From Haplomitrium mnioides (Eukaryota > Marchantiophyta > Haplomitriopsida > Calobryales), in the NCBI GenBank assembly GCA_049999725.1, contig JBNGIS010017840.1, positions 1 to 49,039 on the forward strand: a stretch of DNA of 49,039 bases. The letters run 5' to 3'. Below the pieces are notes generated by a model. It was not told where the DNA came from. It did no database searches and was given only the letters and a program-made list of their open reading frames with translations. This document shows positions 24,601 through 35,294 of the stretch, one piece after another (the stretch's first letter is position 1; each line of letters starts with the position of its first letter). The position numbers and the translations under genes are program-made.

Positions 24601-25240
24601 TCACACTCGCAAAGGGACAATGTGGCCAGTGGTGCTTCCGATTTCATGCGTTCAACCTTAGTGCTCCAAACTACCGGCTGACATGTTCTCATCTAGAAAC
24701 TCCTCCTCAACCACTTCATGACTAGTCTTATCATATGTTCGTGACAACATATCGAGATTCAAATGCTTCATTCCTAGTCGATCTTCAATACTATAATCGA
24801 ATTCAGCCAACAAAAGCTTTCACCTAGCAATTCTTCCCTTAGGATTAGGCTTATTGAAAATATATTTCAAAGCCTTGTGATTTGTTGCAATTGTAAATTG
24901 CCCACCCAACAAATAATGACGAAACTTTTTTATGCCAAAAATCACACCCAAACCTTCTCTTTCAGTTACCGAATAGTTCTTATGGGCCACAACCATTTGT
25001 CAACTTGCAAATGCTATTGGAAGATCATGTCTCTCCTTGTCCTTTTGACTTAAGTGCATCCAAGACCACATTCGAAGCATCTGTAAATAAGAGAAAAGGC
25101 TGACTCCAATTTTGCTTTACCAATACCGGTGCATTTGTCACGACTTTTTTCAAACATTCAAATGACACATTGGCACCTTCATCATTGAATATTAATAAGT
25201 AATCCATTGTTTTCTTCAAGCAGTGATGCAACATCATTTC
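24601..25240 (-). pseudogene. Gypsy-B RNase H remnant
   Basis: The minus strand 25237-25025 carries the RT thumb to RNase H junction: a segment with LLIFNDEGANVSFECLK, then the connecting NAPVLVKQNWSQPFLLFTDAS. FTDAS holds the first RNase H catalytic Asp. Further on, fragments of the rest of the domain are readable only by switching frames, including an H-x-A-L-K-Y type stretch near 24870 and a terminal acidic HEVVEEEFLDEN at 24690-24725. Several stops and frameshifts make it non-functional. The upstream RT lies at 25241-25780. Past 24600 coding similarity stops at insertion I2. Confidence 0.8.
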
Positions 25241-25780
25241 TTTTGCTACAAAATCTCAAATAAAACGGCGATAATAGCCTACCATTCCCAAGAAAGATCA
25301 CAACTTTCTCACATTGATTGGAAAAGGAAGGGCTTGAATCTTGAGTACCTTTTTTTTGGGTCCACACCCACCTTATCTTTTGAAATAATATAGCAACACT
25401 CCTTGTCGGCAGTCAAATATGCATTTCTCAAGATTTAAAGACGTTTTTGCCAAATCCAAACGTTGAAGAATTTTGTCTAAGTGGTCGAAATGATCCTTCT
25501 TACTCGCATACACACAAAAATCATCAATAAAATCCCTCACAAACTTTCCCAAGAAAGGCTCAAAGATTTTGTTCATAAATCTTTGAAAAATCACCGGTAC
25601 ATTGCATAATCCAAAAGGCATGACTCAAAAAGCAAAAGTACCTCAAGGACTTGTGAATGTTATTAGTCATTGATGTTTCAATGGAATTGGAATTTGATTG
25701 TACCCATTGCATCCATCTCCAAAGGAATACCATTCATGTCCAACCGTGATATTGGCTTGTAAGTTTCCAATATCTTCTAC
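25241..25780 (-). pseudogene. Gypsy-B reverse transcriptase, palm region
   Basis: The minus strand reads FGDGCNGYNQI (about 25730-25690), a stretch matching the FTSPWGTFAF region with stops, then MPFGLCNVPVIFQRFMNKI (25621 on) and FIDDFCVY, where the two catalytic Asp of the YxDD-type box are both present. After YYFKR a frameshift moves to the GVGVDPKKV-like and LGMVGYYRRF-like stretch (25367-25240). The N-terminal third of RT and the protease are not found: upstream sequence jumps from gag-like text to the palm within a few hundred bases, so an internal deletion is likely. This is the only one of the three RTs here that combines an intact box with a gypsy order, but it is frame-broken. Confidence 0.88.
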
Positions 25781-26384
25781 CACATTGTACTTCTTTTGAT
25801 GCTTAGAAATTGAAAAGTCTTCCATCCCCAATCGCCTTATCAGTTTACTTGGCTTCTTGGTCATGTCCACATTGTGGTGCCTCTCTTGACTTGGTGATGG
25901 CTCTGATCCCATAGTCTCCTCGACTACTCGAGCTTGCTTGTTTTCATGGGTCAACATGTCCACTTCTTGACCGATTGATCTCCCTCCCACCTCAACTTGG
26001 GAAGTCTTTTCAACATCAGTTGAGGCGACGACCCTCTCTTGAGCTTGATTACCACCTGCTCGTCCACCATTTCCATTGGCACCATTCCTTGTCGCATCGG
26101 CCCCCCTCTATTAGGCCTAGGCCGATTTTCAGACCTTCTCTCCAAAGCCTATACAAGATTCAAACTCAACTTTTCGAGGCGTTTGGTCAATGTTAACACC
26201 TTATTCACGGGTGGATTCGGAGCTTGTGGCAGAGGAGCCACTATCGCCGTTATAGGTTGTGCAATTGTCGATAGCACAACAACCTTCTCTTCTTGATCTC
26301 TTCAACAACCTTCTCCTCTTCCATTCTTAAAGCAATTCGCAAAGACTCCGCTTATGTAGTTGGTTTTTCATACTTTACCTTTGT
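25781..26384 (-). pseudogene. Gypsy-B gag C-terminus and gag-pol junction, degraded
   Basis: On the minus strand an acidic/basic stretch LRIALRMEEEKVVEEIKK (about 26340-26290) continues from gag. Fragments rich in Arg, Gly and Pro (26145-25951) and a hydrophilic stretch with KLIRRLGMEDF and KKYNVVEDIG (25840-25770) follow in changing frames. No CCHC knuckle and no D-S/T-G protease box were seen. I infer that protease and the RT N-terminus were lost by deletion. Confidence 0.55.
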
Positions 26385-26880
26385 TCAAATTTCAGGTTTC
26401 AACCCCAAAATAAAATGCGTGGCCAACATTGTCGTAATGCCCACCATGAGAAAACTTACATCCTCACCACTCTTTCTCAACACATTTTGGAATTGAGTTT
26501 CTAAGTGATCTACTCTCTCAGCATATGTACGTACTTTCTTGCTTTCTCCTTGCTTCAAAAGTATTACCTCTTGAAGAAGTTTCTCATAGCTCTCCGTTGG
26601 GAGAAATTCTTCCACCAAAGCTTTCATCAAGCTAGCCCATGCTTCAAGAATTTCTCCTTTTTGCTCTTTGTACCATCCAAGAGCATCACGTTCAAGAAAT
26701 TTGGATAGCAACGCTAGCCAATCATCCGGTCACTTCTCACCATTGCCAATGCAAACGTATTTGAAATCACATAGATAGTCCTCCACATTTTCATCTTCTT
26801 TGTCATAGAAGACCGAAATCATACCCATCTTGATAAGATAGCTTGATGTTGTTTCTCGCTCGCTTTCTTGTTCCTACCAC
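26385..26880 (-). pseudogene. Gypsy-B gag capsid region
   Basis: The minus strand reads from about 26880: YLIKMGMISVFYDKEDENVED, then CDFKYVCIGNGEK, an in-frame TGA, DDWLALLSKFLERDALGWYKE, and a helix-rich stretch through ILEAWASLMKALVEEF to KQGESKKVRTYAERVDHLE. This is the usual arrangement of the plant gypsy capsid: an ALGWY box, then a W..L...L..EF box, then a Q..ES...Y..R box. Apart from the TGA near 26730 it stays in one frame to the stop at 26385. Gag forms the virus-like particle in which reverse transcription occurs. It lies about 500 bp after the primer site, with no clean start codon identified. Confidence 0.88.
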
Positions 26881-27364
26881 ACCTACCACAACACAAAAAT
26901 TTGCACTCACAAATAGCTTGGATTAGAATCGGGAAAAAAAATAGATTTGGATCCGCCAAAATTTTCTCTATTCATTCCACTCCAAATTGTTCCACCAATC
27001 TTTGACGCATCTATATTTGAACACTTATATGACAATGGTCATTTCTTAATCATCCGCTAAGGTTGTTGAGCACTCTCTCCTTTTTTTGATGAAATGCTCG
27101 TTCATGCTCCAAGGTCCAAACCTATTTCATTGGAGTGTACAATCGTTGATACAACGGTGCTGCCAAATAAGCAAAGTCACTTATCAAAAACAAGTAATAG
27201 CTTATGAGATTGATGAATCTCTTCAACTCAATGTTTTGAGTGGTGGCGATGGGCTATTGATCCTCCTTACAATCTCAACAATTCTTGGCCAATTTTTGGT
27301 CACGTCCTCGCTTGACATTCAACTCGATGAAGCCCAATCACCACCTTCTTTCCCTCTCATTAAT
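26881..27364 (-). other. Gypsy-B 5' leader
   Basis: This 480-bp stretch between primer site and gag shows no motif on the minus strand. The plus-strand ORF 27086-27394 overlaps it and is a chance frame. I see no further feature. Confidence 0.6.
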
Positions 27365-27389
27365 GAAATCCCGACAACAAAACCAAAAA
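27365..27389 (-). promoter_or_regulatory. Gypsy-B primer-binding site, tRNA-Asp type, decayed
   Basis: On the minus strand, directly after the LTR end, the sequence is TTTTTGG then TTTTGTTGTCGGGAT. It resembles the tRNA-Asp primer site of many plant Athila/Tat elements, TGGCGCCGTTGCCGGGGA, with several C-to-T changes and a one-base loss. Its position confirms 27390 as the LTR edge and minus as the strand. Confidence 0.7.
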
Positions 27390-28550
27390 TGTGAAGTTAG
27401 AGGCTTCGCCAATTTCTCCTCATGTGGTTTTGGTGTTGAGTGCACATTGAATATGAGAGGTGGTTGGAAGTGTGGCTGCAATCATCAATACACAACAAAA
27501 TCTACAAAGTCTACAAAATGTAAATGTTCAATACAAAAATATGTTGGAAATCCTCAACTCTTTACTCTAAATTCTCTCACACAAAACGCTCTTGCTCTCA
27601 CCTTTCTAACTCTCAACAAACTCCTCACTCTATGAAAAACCACTCCTCAAGTGCTTGCCTTCCAATGAGTCTTCAAAGTAACTCCTCTAAGAGTTCCTCT
27701 AAGCACTTCTCCAAAGGTCTCTCACAACTCTCAAGTCTCAAGCCTAAAATGAAAATCAAGTCCAAACTCAAGCTCCTCTCCTCTCTTCTCCTCCTCTTTA
27801 TATACTAGTCTAGATAGTTACTAGGAGTAAAACTAAATATTCTATCACCTTAGGTAAAGAATCCATGGTGATTATCTCTCTAAATATTAAATCTTAAAAA
27901 TGCTCCTCACGTATCTCCACCTTTTGTTTTCTTCTTCAAGAAGAAGCTTCTCATGTAGAGCTTCTCTTTTCAAAGAATCTCAACAATTTATCCAAAAATT
28001 TTCTATCTTGTCTTTGTCTCTATATACAATTTCTAATATGATACTTAGAGATTCTCCCAAAGAATAAGTCAAAGAACATTATAACTTTTCTTGACTTTTC
28101 TCGTCTTTAGCCTCTTCTAGAGGAATCTCTATGAAGTTCTTAATGCTTATTCAATTTGCCTGTACTATGCATTGTTGTAAAGCTTGTTAAGTAAGCTTCC
28201 TACTAATATAATAATATTTCTATTTTATAATTACTAGATACAATCTTTTTTACTTTTTGGCAAATCAATTTGGTAACTTTGACCAATTATAACTTCCGGT
28301 TTACAAGAGCTTTTTCACTTTTGTAAACTTTTGCTAGTTACTTCAATAATAGTATATTTTTCAATAAAATATCAGCTTCTTTAAATTTCCAAAAAGAATA
28401 AATTTACTGTGTACTCAAATCTACACATATTGAAGAAAACCGATCAAATCTAAGTTTCTCTTAATAACTTCTAAGTCTTCATCCTACTTCATTACAGTGC
28501 ATCCAATTCTATGATAGGGGTTCAAACACATTAAAATTATCACAAAACCA
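27390..28550 (-). repeat. Gypsy-B 5' LTR (right copy)
   Basis: Partner of 15675-16839. It starts TGTGAAGTTAGAGGCTTCGCC where the left copy has a TGTTATG...TAGAGGCTTTGCC variant, and ends ATCACAAAACCA. It drives the element on the minus strand: TATATAAA at 27797-27804, with purine-rich GGAGGAGAAGAGAGG just downstream in the transcribed direction. After 28550, 14 bases (CCCATGCCTTCACA) precede the first clear Gypsy-A match, so the outer edge is certain only to about 15 bp. Confidence 0.9.
27797..27804 (-). promoter_or_regulatory. TATA box of the Gypsy-B 5' LTR
   Basis: TATATAAA on the minus strand, in the same context as in the other LTR. It lies about 410 bp upstream of the primer site, a normal distance for R plus U5. 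Confidence 0.65.
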
Positions 28551-30380
28551 CCCATGCCTTCACAGAACAATGAAATGGTCGGCTGCATCACAAGACATCA
28601 AAGTTAAGAGTTTGATTGTATGTGAATTGGAAAAACAACCAAATTGGAGGAGAGATTGGCTGCATAAAAAATTGGAAGCTTGAATGAAGAATGTTTGATT
28701 GTCAATACGCAACAAATCTATTAAGGCAAAAGTTTGAGGATCGGGTCAGCATAGTCTGAAAATTTGATGAGCAACTTGCAATGGCTCTGTGAAATCGAAA
28801 AGCTTGAAACAGAAAAAAAGCAAGTCTAGAAACCTAAAAATTTGAAACAAGATGTGGAGGCTAGTTTGAAAGTTTGAAACAAAGAGCAGAGGAGAAATAA
28901 AAANNNNNNNNNNNNNNNNNNNNNNNNNNNNNNNNNNNNNNNNNNNNNNNNNNNNNNNNNNNNNNNNNNNNNNNNNNNNNNNNNNNNNNNNNNNNNNNNN
29001 NNNGAAACTTCAATTAGAGCTCACTAAAAGTTTGACATGATAGAATTTAGAAAGTTTGCTATTTATTGTAGAAACAATTGTAATATTAGTTCTAATTAGA
29101 AGAGAAAATAGATTAGAAGAAAGGGGATAGTAGTTAGTTAGGGATTCCCGATAATGTTATTAAATGTAAGTTAGAGGGGTAGTGCAACATTTCAAATACA
29201 AATAGTTAGATTCAGAACATTAGGTTCTTATAGAAAATGTTAGTTGAGATTAGTGGAAGGGATAATTATTGTCATGGCAATTATTCCCTTGTGAGATTTT
29301 GGAGAGAGATTTCATGCTTGTGAAGTTGTGAATGATTAGATAAGGAGCATCCACTCACCTTTGCAATTTAGGCATTACAGTATTGATGTATCTAGAATTG
29401 TGGATTGTGAATTTATGAAGTAAAGAGGAATTTGATCTTCAAAACAAAGAGGATGGGATGTTCGTTTGTTGTTGTGTATGCAGGGATGAAAAATTAAATA
29501 AGAATGAGCATCTAAATGAGTGTCAATTAGATTAGAAGGAAATCTATGAATGTGTTGTGGTGAGTAGGGAAGTGCCTTCTCTGAAATTAGAGAAGTGAGC
29601 AGGGATTTTGAATCCATTAGACATATTCATGATCTAAGAGCCATGGGTGTTGCAAGGAGGGAGTGTTCTTGAATATTGCATGTGGGATTGGGAGTCCATA
29701 CAGTAGAGGAGTAATCTTATTCATATAGGACATGAGATCTTGGGGGTGAGTATTCTGGGTTTCAGAGAGGGCTGATATACATCTTGGTTGAGGGACAACA
29801 AGATGAGGAGGAGTGACCTTCTAAGATTCTAGCTTAAATATCAATTTCAGAGATCTGCTTGTTTATGTCTTAGCTCTATAGGCTTCCAACTTGGCTGGAG
29901 CATAGTTCAAAGCTACAGGTGAAGGAGTAGTAATATGCATTGAAATCAGGGCTCACAATTAGTTACTAGAGGAGCAGAGCTAAGGAGAAAGGAGGCTGGT
30001 GATAGAGTGGCATTGGTTGTTGTTCATCTACAAAAGCAGTCCTTGAGGGCAAGAAGGGAGGTGAGTATTGTGAGTCAAGTAAAGATCGTGCTTGTGTCCT
30101 AGAAGAGGGGCAAGTGAATGAGAATCTGCTATGATGAATGGCTAAAATTTGACCTACTAGTGCTTAAAGGGTTGTTTTTCTTGGGGTGTTGTTTGGAAGG
30201 AAGTAAGGAAAAAAGGATTGAACAGCAAAGAGATTGATCTGTAGGTTTCAGTTAGCCTTAAGTGACTAGAAAGGATGAGAATGTGATATAAAGACAACTA
30301 GTGTTTAGATCCCTAGTAGGAATGAACTAGGATACCTGCATATTGGTGGGATTGTCTGTTGCTATGCTATGATATGAACC
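28551..30380 (+). repeat. Gypsy-A 5' LTR, second part
   Basis: This resumes the Gypsy-A LTR after the nested Gypsy-B. 28565-28903 matches about 40355-40690 (for example GAGAGTTTGATTGT near 28609 and 40406, and GGAGGCTAGTTTGAAAG before the gap). A 100-N gap at 28904-29003 hides the next part. From about 29055 on there is no partner in the window because the 3' LTR is cut at 40960. The only open frame of note is 29375-29617 minus, 80 codons without motif. The end at about 30380 is set by the primer site that follows; a clean CA end is not visible there. Confidence 0.75.
28904..29003. other. Assembly gap of 100 N
   Basis: Exactly 100 N inside the Gypsy-A 5' LTR. By comparison with the 3' LTR, roughly 40690-40930 would be the missing counterpart. 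Confidence 0.99.
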
Positions 30381-30404
30381 TTTTTGGTGTCATTGTCGGT
30401 TATC
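30381..30404 (+). promoter_or_regulatory. Gypsy-A primer-binding site, tRNA-Asp type, decayed
   Basis: TTTTTGGTGTCATTGTCGG followed by TTATC resembles the tRNA-Asp primer site (TGGCGCCGTTGCCGGGGA) with C-to-T and G-to-A changes. It lies about 620 bp before gag on the same strand and marks the LTR-interior junction. Confidence 0.7.
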
Positions 30405-30998
30405 TAACTTATAATGTTGTGTGTAAATGTTAAGAATTTGCTATATTACTCACTATCAAAATTATATTCTTAATATTGTACCTTATGGCTAGTTTCTTTT
30501 TTGGATTTTAGAGTATTATTTATTTATTTTTATTTCAATTTGCAAAATACAGAAAAAAAAATTAGAAAACAGTTGTGAGAGTTATAACTTGGAGCACTTA
30601 CAATACAGAGGGTATGTAAATGCCTGAAATTTCCGAAGAAGATAAAGAGAGACAAAGGAAAGAGAGAGAGGTAAGGATTGAGAGACGAGAGGAGTTAAAG
30701 TAAAAATCTAGAGAGGTAGAGGCTGGTGGTAGCGGGAAGAAACTAGTAGAGGAAGCAGTGAAGCCTTCTGAGCCTCATTCACCACTCTTTTCATTTTAGT
30801 GGTCTACCATCACTGACCCAGGGGAATCGTAGGATTAACCTCATTTCCTAAGCCTAACTTACCTTCTTCTTCTTCTTCTTCTAAAAATTCAGCCACATCC
30901 CATAGTGCCCTAGGGGGTGGTCCTTCACTTGTACCTGCATCAACTGAACAACACGTTGTATTGGAAGAGGCGCAACACCAATTGTTTTGTTTCCAGCT
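30405..30998 (+). other. Gypsy-A leader
   Basis: Non-coding stretch between primer site and gag. It is purine-rich with GAGAGA runs at 30645-30740 and a small (TTC) run at 30867-30881. The minus-strand ORF at 30810-31067 overlaps the gag start and is a chance frame. Confidence 0.6.
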
Positions 30999-32677
30999 AT
31001 GGTCAATCAGGTTCTCCAAAAACTCCGAAGTAAACTGAAGTATCTGAATTTCAAAGGGAAGGATCATGAAGATGTGGACACATGGACCAAAGAGTTTGAG
31101 AACATTTTAAAGGTAATGGATAGGCCTTAGATGTAGACCGCCTAAAACTAGTGAGAGCATTGTTGAGGAGCTAGGCTTTGGAGTGGTAAACAAATTTGCC
31201 AACCCCACCTACCACATTGGCCCAATTGAAAGCGGACCTGATTGTAGAATTCAGAGGGGAGCTTATTCTAAAAAAATCCTTGAAGAATTTGGCCTGTATC
31301 CGAAAGAAAGCTAAGGAGTCTGTGCGACGATATACTCATAAGTTCAAAACTCTAAGGTCACATGTGGCGATAACCCCAAACCTAGTTGTGGAATTGGAAT
31401 GGTATTTGGATGGCCTAAAAGGGAAAGAAGGGAAACATGTGTAGAACTTTGGACCAGAGACTTTGGATGAAGCCATTAAGATAGTTGAGAAATATGAGAC
31501 TGGTCAAATGGCCAGACGTCACAAGTCAGCTTTGTCAGAAGAAACACAACAGGGTAGAAAGAAGAGGAGGAAGAAGAAGAGGATGGGAAAGAGGAGCTCT
31601 CCCTCTTCCAATGCTTTTGAAACTACTACCACCAGTAGAAGCTTTGAGACTAGTAGCACTTCATCTAAGCTCACTGATAAAACTAAGAAGAAAATTCCTC
31701 CTAAATATGCCCTTGAAGTTAAGACCCAACAGAAGATGGATCACCTTACCCACCAGATGGAGAAGCTACATATTAAGCAGGCTTTTCGGGCACCTAAGAG
31801 GAGACCAATGACTGAATTCTAAGAGAACCTTTGGTGCATAAGGTGCAGGAAACAAGGACACATGGAATGAAATTGTTGGGAGCCTCTACAACTTCCTCGA
31901 TATCCACCACTGCGAGCTTATTGGGTGGAAGAAACACCAGAAGAAAGCTCTTATGATGAGGGGTGGGACTACCAAAATGTCTACGTAGTGCAACCAAGGA
32001 GAGGACGGTCCATGGACAAAATGCATCCATCACAAGGGCCAACATGTGTCGAGTAGAGGAGACATGTGCTATAGAGAGCCATAGAACCTACTAATGTCCC
32101 TCCATAGATGAATGTGGCACCTCCAACACTTCCAACCCCACCCAATCCAACTCCCACTGGTCCAGCAAACCAGTTGGTACAGGGAAGGGGAGTTTGATTT
32201 ACCGATTACTACAATTGTGGGACAATGGATCACTATGCCAATGCATGTCCATATGCAAGAAAGCAAATTGGCTATATTCTTTTGTGTGGCAACTATAGAA
32301 AATCAGATTTTACCCTTGTAGAATGTCTAGACCCACATGTATCCAGACCTTGGCTGCGATATGTTGAAACTCCAACACAATCCACACCAACAATAGGAGA
32401 ATTGTGGTTGGTGGAGGAAGTCCCAACTGAGGTGGAGTTCTACAGAGTCAAGACTAGATCAAAGAGGGCAGTACTCAGAGAGGAATTGAAACAAAAAGTC
32501 AAAGGTGATTCCCGAGAGAAAATGAAGACCAAAGTGATGTTGGGTGCAGAACCTACCCATGATCCAGATTATGAGAGGTATGATCCTAAATACTTTGAAG
32601 TGGTAAAAGACATATCAAAGGAAGTAGAATGTCATTTGAATGAAGAGGCTCTCAATAAAGCAAGAATTCAGCTCTAA
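30999..32677 (+). pseudogene. Gypsy-A gag with nucleocapsid zinc knuckles
   Basis: The start at 30999 opens MVNQVLQKLRSKLKYL and reads KDHEDVDTWTKEF before stops near 31130. After a frame change, 31196-31444 holds the capsid box EFRGELILKK ... KESVRRYTHKFKTLRSHV. 31463-31822 is a Lys/Ser/Thr-rich linker. A first knuckle CIRCRKQGHMExNC begins near 31838, CX2CX4HX4C in spacing, with TGA where Trp is usual. A second knuckle near 32205 reads YYNCGTMDHYANAC, its first Cys being Tyr. A third possible knuckle near 32284 is also damaged. 32225-32677 ends with an acidic, hydrophilic tail. Gag packages the RNA; here it is broken by many stops, mostly TAG. Confidence 0.85.
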
Positions 32678-33042
32678 GAGGTGACCAGAGAAGGGGTGAG
32701 GTAGAGACCTAAGAGGAGAGATAAGTACGCTTCAACCTTGGGGCCAAAACAGAGGAAGGGAAGCCAGAGTATTATAATAAACTCATTAGGGTATGGGTGG
32801 ATGAGCTACCACTTGAATATGACATAGCTGAGGATTTCCAACAACGACAAGGTAACATTACCTTAGGCCAATTACTAAAGATCTATGCCCCGCAGAAGTA
32901 GCGACTATGTCGGTTGACTGCTGCCCAAAAGAGGAAGTATGCCCTTTCCACTCTTTACTAGGTTCTAATTGGAGAAGAAGAAGCACCATCCCTATGCAAC
33001 AAGGATTGCTACCATACTAATCTATCTAAGGAATCAAGAGCA
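32678..33042 (+). other. Gypsy-A gag-protease linker
   Basis: About 360 bp between the gag tail and the protease. It reads in fragments such as WVDELPLEYD and RKYALSTLY interrupted by TAG codons, so it is decayed coding sequence of the same polyprotein. No domain recognised. Confidence 0.5.
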
Positions 33043-33390
33043 CCAAAAATCGACATCCAAATCAATGGTTGTGTGATGCCCAAGGTCCATATTGATGGGG
33101 GATCTGGGAAGAACATTATGGTCTTGAGTACAAGGGAGGCATTGGACTATACCACTTTGGATAAGACTCTCCAGATTTTGAGATTGGCCTATCAGAGACG
33201 CCTTATTCCAGAAGGAGTCTTGAGGGGCATCCCCACCACCATTGGAGGAAAAGTCTTTGCGCTAGACTATATAGTGATAAACCCAAGAGTTAAATTCACC
33301 TACTCAATCCTACTAGGCTAGCCATGGCTATACCAAGCTAAGGTAGTGGAGGATTGGAGAAGAAAGGAAGTTAGGTTTGGCTATAAACCA
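33043..33390 (+). pseudogene. Gypsy-A aspartic protease
   Basis: The frame at 33073-33321 starts in QINGCVMPKVHIDGGSGKNIM. The catalytic loop is D-G-G-S in place of D-T/S-G, a form seen in many plant gypsy proteases. It ends with YSILLG, an in-frame TAG, then PWLYQAKVVEDWRRKEV; the hydrophobic-hydrophobic-G-x-P-W-L ending is typical. A retroviral-type protease of about 100 residues cuts the polyprotein. The active loop is kept, but the TAG at 33319 breaks it. Confidence 0.82.
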
Positions 33391-33854
33391 AGGGCAACTC
33401 TATCATGGGTAGTGATCCAATATGAAGGAGAGACCCAATCAATAGAGGACTATACCTCATAGTATCCAAAAGAAGTGGATGGATTAACCTTAAATGAGGA
33501 GAGTGACTCTGAACGAGAGGAGGGACCTCTCTGGCTAATGAAGGACACTACACTACTGTACCAAGTGGAGGAAGATTATTGGCAGGATTTACAAGCTTGA
33601 GTTCTAGGGTTGGAGGAATGGACTGATGAAGATTTTCTATATTGGAGTTGGTATAGGGAAGGAAAAGAGACATTGGATGCCTTTGCACTTGTTCCCCACC
33701 CCTTTGAATGTAATTCCGGACTTATTATTGAAAAGTTAAGGGCTGACTAGGTGGTCAATGAGAAGCAATACCAACCTGTCATAGTGGGAGGAACAGAGGA
33801 AGAAAAGGAGTTGTTGGTTGGGGTAAATATTATAGGACCAAAATTACAAAGTAT
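33391..33854 (+). other. Gypsy-A protease-RT linker
   Basis: Decayed coding DNA with acidic fragments (NEESDSERE near 33493, LEEWTDEDFLYWSWY near 33610) and TAG/TGA stops. No domain recognised. Confidence 0.5.
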
Positions 33855-34760
33855 ACCATGTTGTTACATGAATACATTGACGTGTTTGCTTGGAGCTATA
33901 AGGACTTGAAGGGGATCCCCTTTGAGCTATGTGAGCATAGGATTTATATAAAGGAGGGTGCTACCCCAGTAAAGCAACGCCAATACATGTTAAACCCTAG
34001 GTCTTCACTACTAGTAAAGGAGGAACTTGACAAGCTGTTAAGGCACAATTCACTTATCTAGTACCTTCCAGCAAGTGGGTGTCCCCAATCATGATTGTTA
34101 TAAAGAAGAACAAGAAGATATGGGTCTGTCAGGACTTCAGAAAGCTAAACCAAGTCACTAAAAAGGACTTTTTCTCATTGCCTTTCAATGACACAATATT
34201 GGATCAAGTCACTAGAAAGGAGTGCTATTCATTCCGAGATGGGTTCTCTAGATACAACCAAGTGGCTATTCATCTAAATGACAGATCCAAAACCACCTTC
34301 ACGACAGATTAGGGCACTTTTGCCTATAATGTGATGCCCTTTGGGTTCTGTCATGCCCCTACTACTTTTCAAAGGGCCATGACAAATATCCTTGAGCCAT
34401 ACTTGAAGGAATTTGTGGAAATATTTTTGGACAATTTTTGTGTTTATGGGGATAAGAAGGATCACCTGGAGCACTTGAGAAAAACCTTTGATTGTTGTAG
34501 ACGGGGACAACTAGGGCTGCACCTAAAAAGGTGATTCTTTGCAATGACAGAAGGTGTGTTGTTGGGGCATCGAGTGTCTCAATGTGGGATCAAGGTGAAT
34601 GCAGAAAAGGTGAAGGTCATCTTGGCCATGACACCACTTAAAGATCTCACTACAATAAGGGAGCTCTTAGAAGCCACTGGTTATTATCGAAGGTTTATGG
34701 CTGGTAGTGCATGGATGGCTACTCCCCTTACCGAGTTGTTGAAAAAAGAACAAAGGTAAA
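33855..34760 (+). pseudogene. Gypsy-A reverse transcriptase
   Basis: 33858-34061 reads EYIDVFAWSYKDLKGIP and the KQRQYMLNP box; 34079-34312 reads PIMIVIKKNKKIW and the FRDGFSRYNQV palm box, where the first catalytic Asp is kept; 34331-34534 reads MPFGFCHAPTTFQRAM and FLDNFCVYG. The conserved FLDD box is therefore FLDN, with codon 34433-34435 AAT where GAT is expected. 34544-34759 holds LLGHRVSQCGIKV and the LLEATGYYRRF thumb. Stops fall at about 34060, 34310, 34532 and 34757, all TAG or TGA. RT copies the element RNA into DNA; this one lacks a catalytic Asp and is interrupted. Confidence 0.93.
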
Positions 34761-35294
34761 GTTGGAGAGGAGCTGAACAAGAGGAATTTGATAAGCTAAA
34801 GAGTTGCTTGATGACAATGCATGTCTTGCAGCTACCAAATTGGACACATAAATTCCACTTGTATGTGGATGTGTTCTCCCATGCCATAGGAAGTGTCCTT
34901 AGCTAGAAAGGTGAAGCCAATAAAAACCAGCCCATTTATTATACCAGCCAAAAACTCTATACGTCTAGAAAGAATTACTCAATGATAGAGAGGGAGGCAT
35001 TGGGGATGGTCTACTCTGTGAGAAAATTTGGACACTACCTGCTGAGCTATCCATTTGTTTTTCATATGGACCACAATGCAATGAGATACTTGGTCAATAA
35101 ACTAGATCTATCAAGGAGGATTGCCCGTTGAATGCTACTTCTTCAAGAGTTTGACTTCAAAGTTGACGTGAGATTGGAAAAGACCTATCAAAATGTTGGT
35201 TTTCCATCCAAGCTCCTACGATCTCCGTCTCAAGAGGACCAAACAGATCAATTCCCTGATAAGAAGCTCTTGGTAGTGGAAGGAGATTGTCCTC
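34761..35294 (+). pseudogene. Gypsy-A RNase H
   Basis: This reads FDKLKSCLMT, then THKFHLYVDVFSHAIGSVLS with the first Asp, MIEREALGMVYSVRKF with the Glu, and FHMDHNAMRYL with the second Asp, so the visible acidic residues are present. It continues LLQEFDFKVDVRLEKTYQNV, where elements usually end with an N-x-x-A-D-x-L-S-R box; here GFPSKLLRSP has drifted. Stops occur at 34757, near 34902 (TAG for the Gln of LSQ) and near 35130. RNase H removes RNA from the RNA-DNA hybrid. Confidence 0.88.

Larger units (their letters stand above)
15675..28550 (-). mobile_element. Gypsy-B, Ty3/gypsy retrotransposon nested in the Gypsy-A 5' LTR
   Basis: A minus-strand element with direct LTRs at 15675-16839 and 27390-28550. 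Reading on the minus strand, the primer site follows the right LTR, then gag, RT, RNase H, integrase, and the integrase tail running into the left LTR. The Gypsy-A LTR sequence broken at 15674 resumes after 28550: AACCAAATTGGAGGAGAGAT at about 28640 has its partner at 40435 in the 3' LTR. The two LTRs resemble each other more closely than the two LTRs of Gypsy-A do, in keeping with the later insertion. It is interrupted by two blocks of non-element DNA (about 16976-19880 and about 21075-24600). The protease and N-terminal RT are not recognisable. Confidence 0.88.

Noticed and set aside
21837-24692. Many ORFs on both strands of the GC-rich block
   Set aside because: They overlap in all frames, some run through the 100-N gap, and none shows a recognisable motif.
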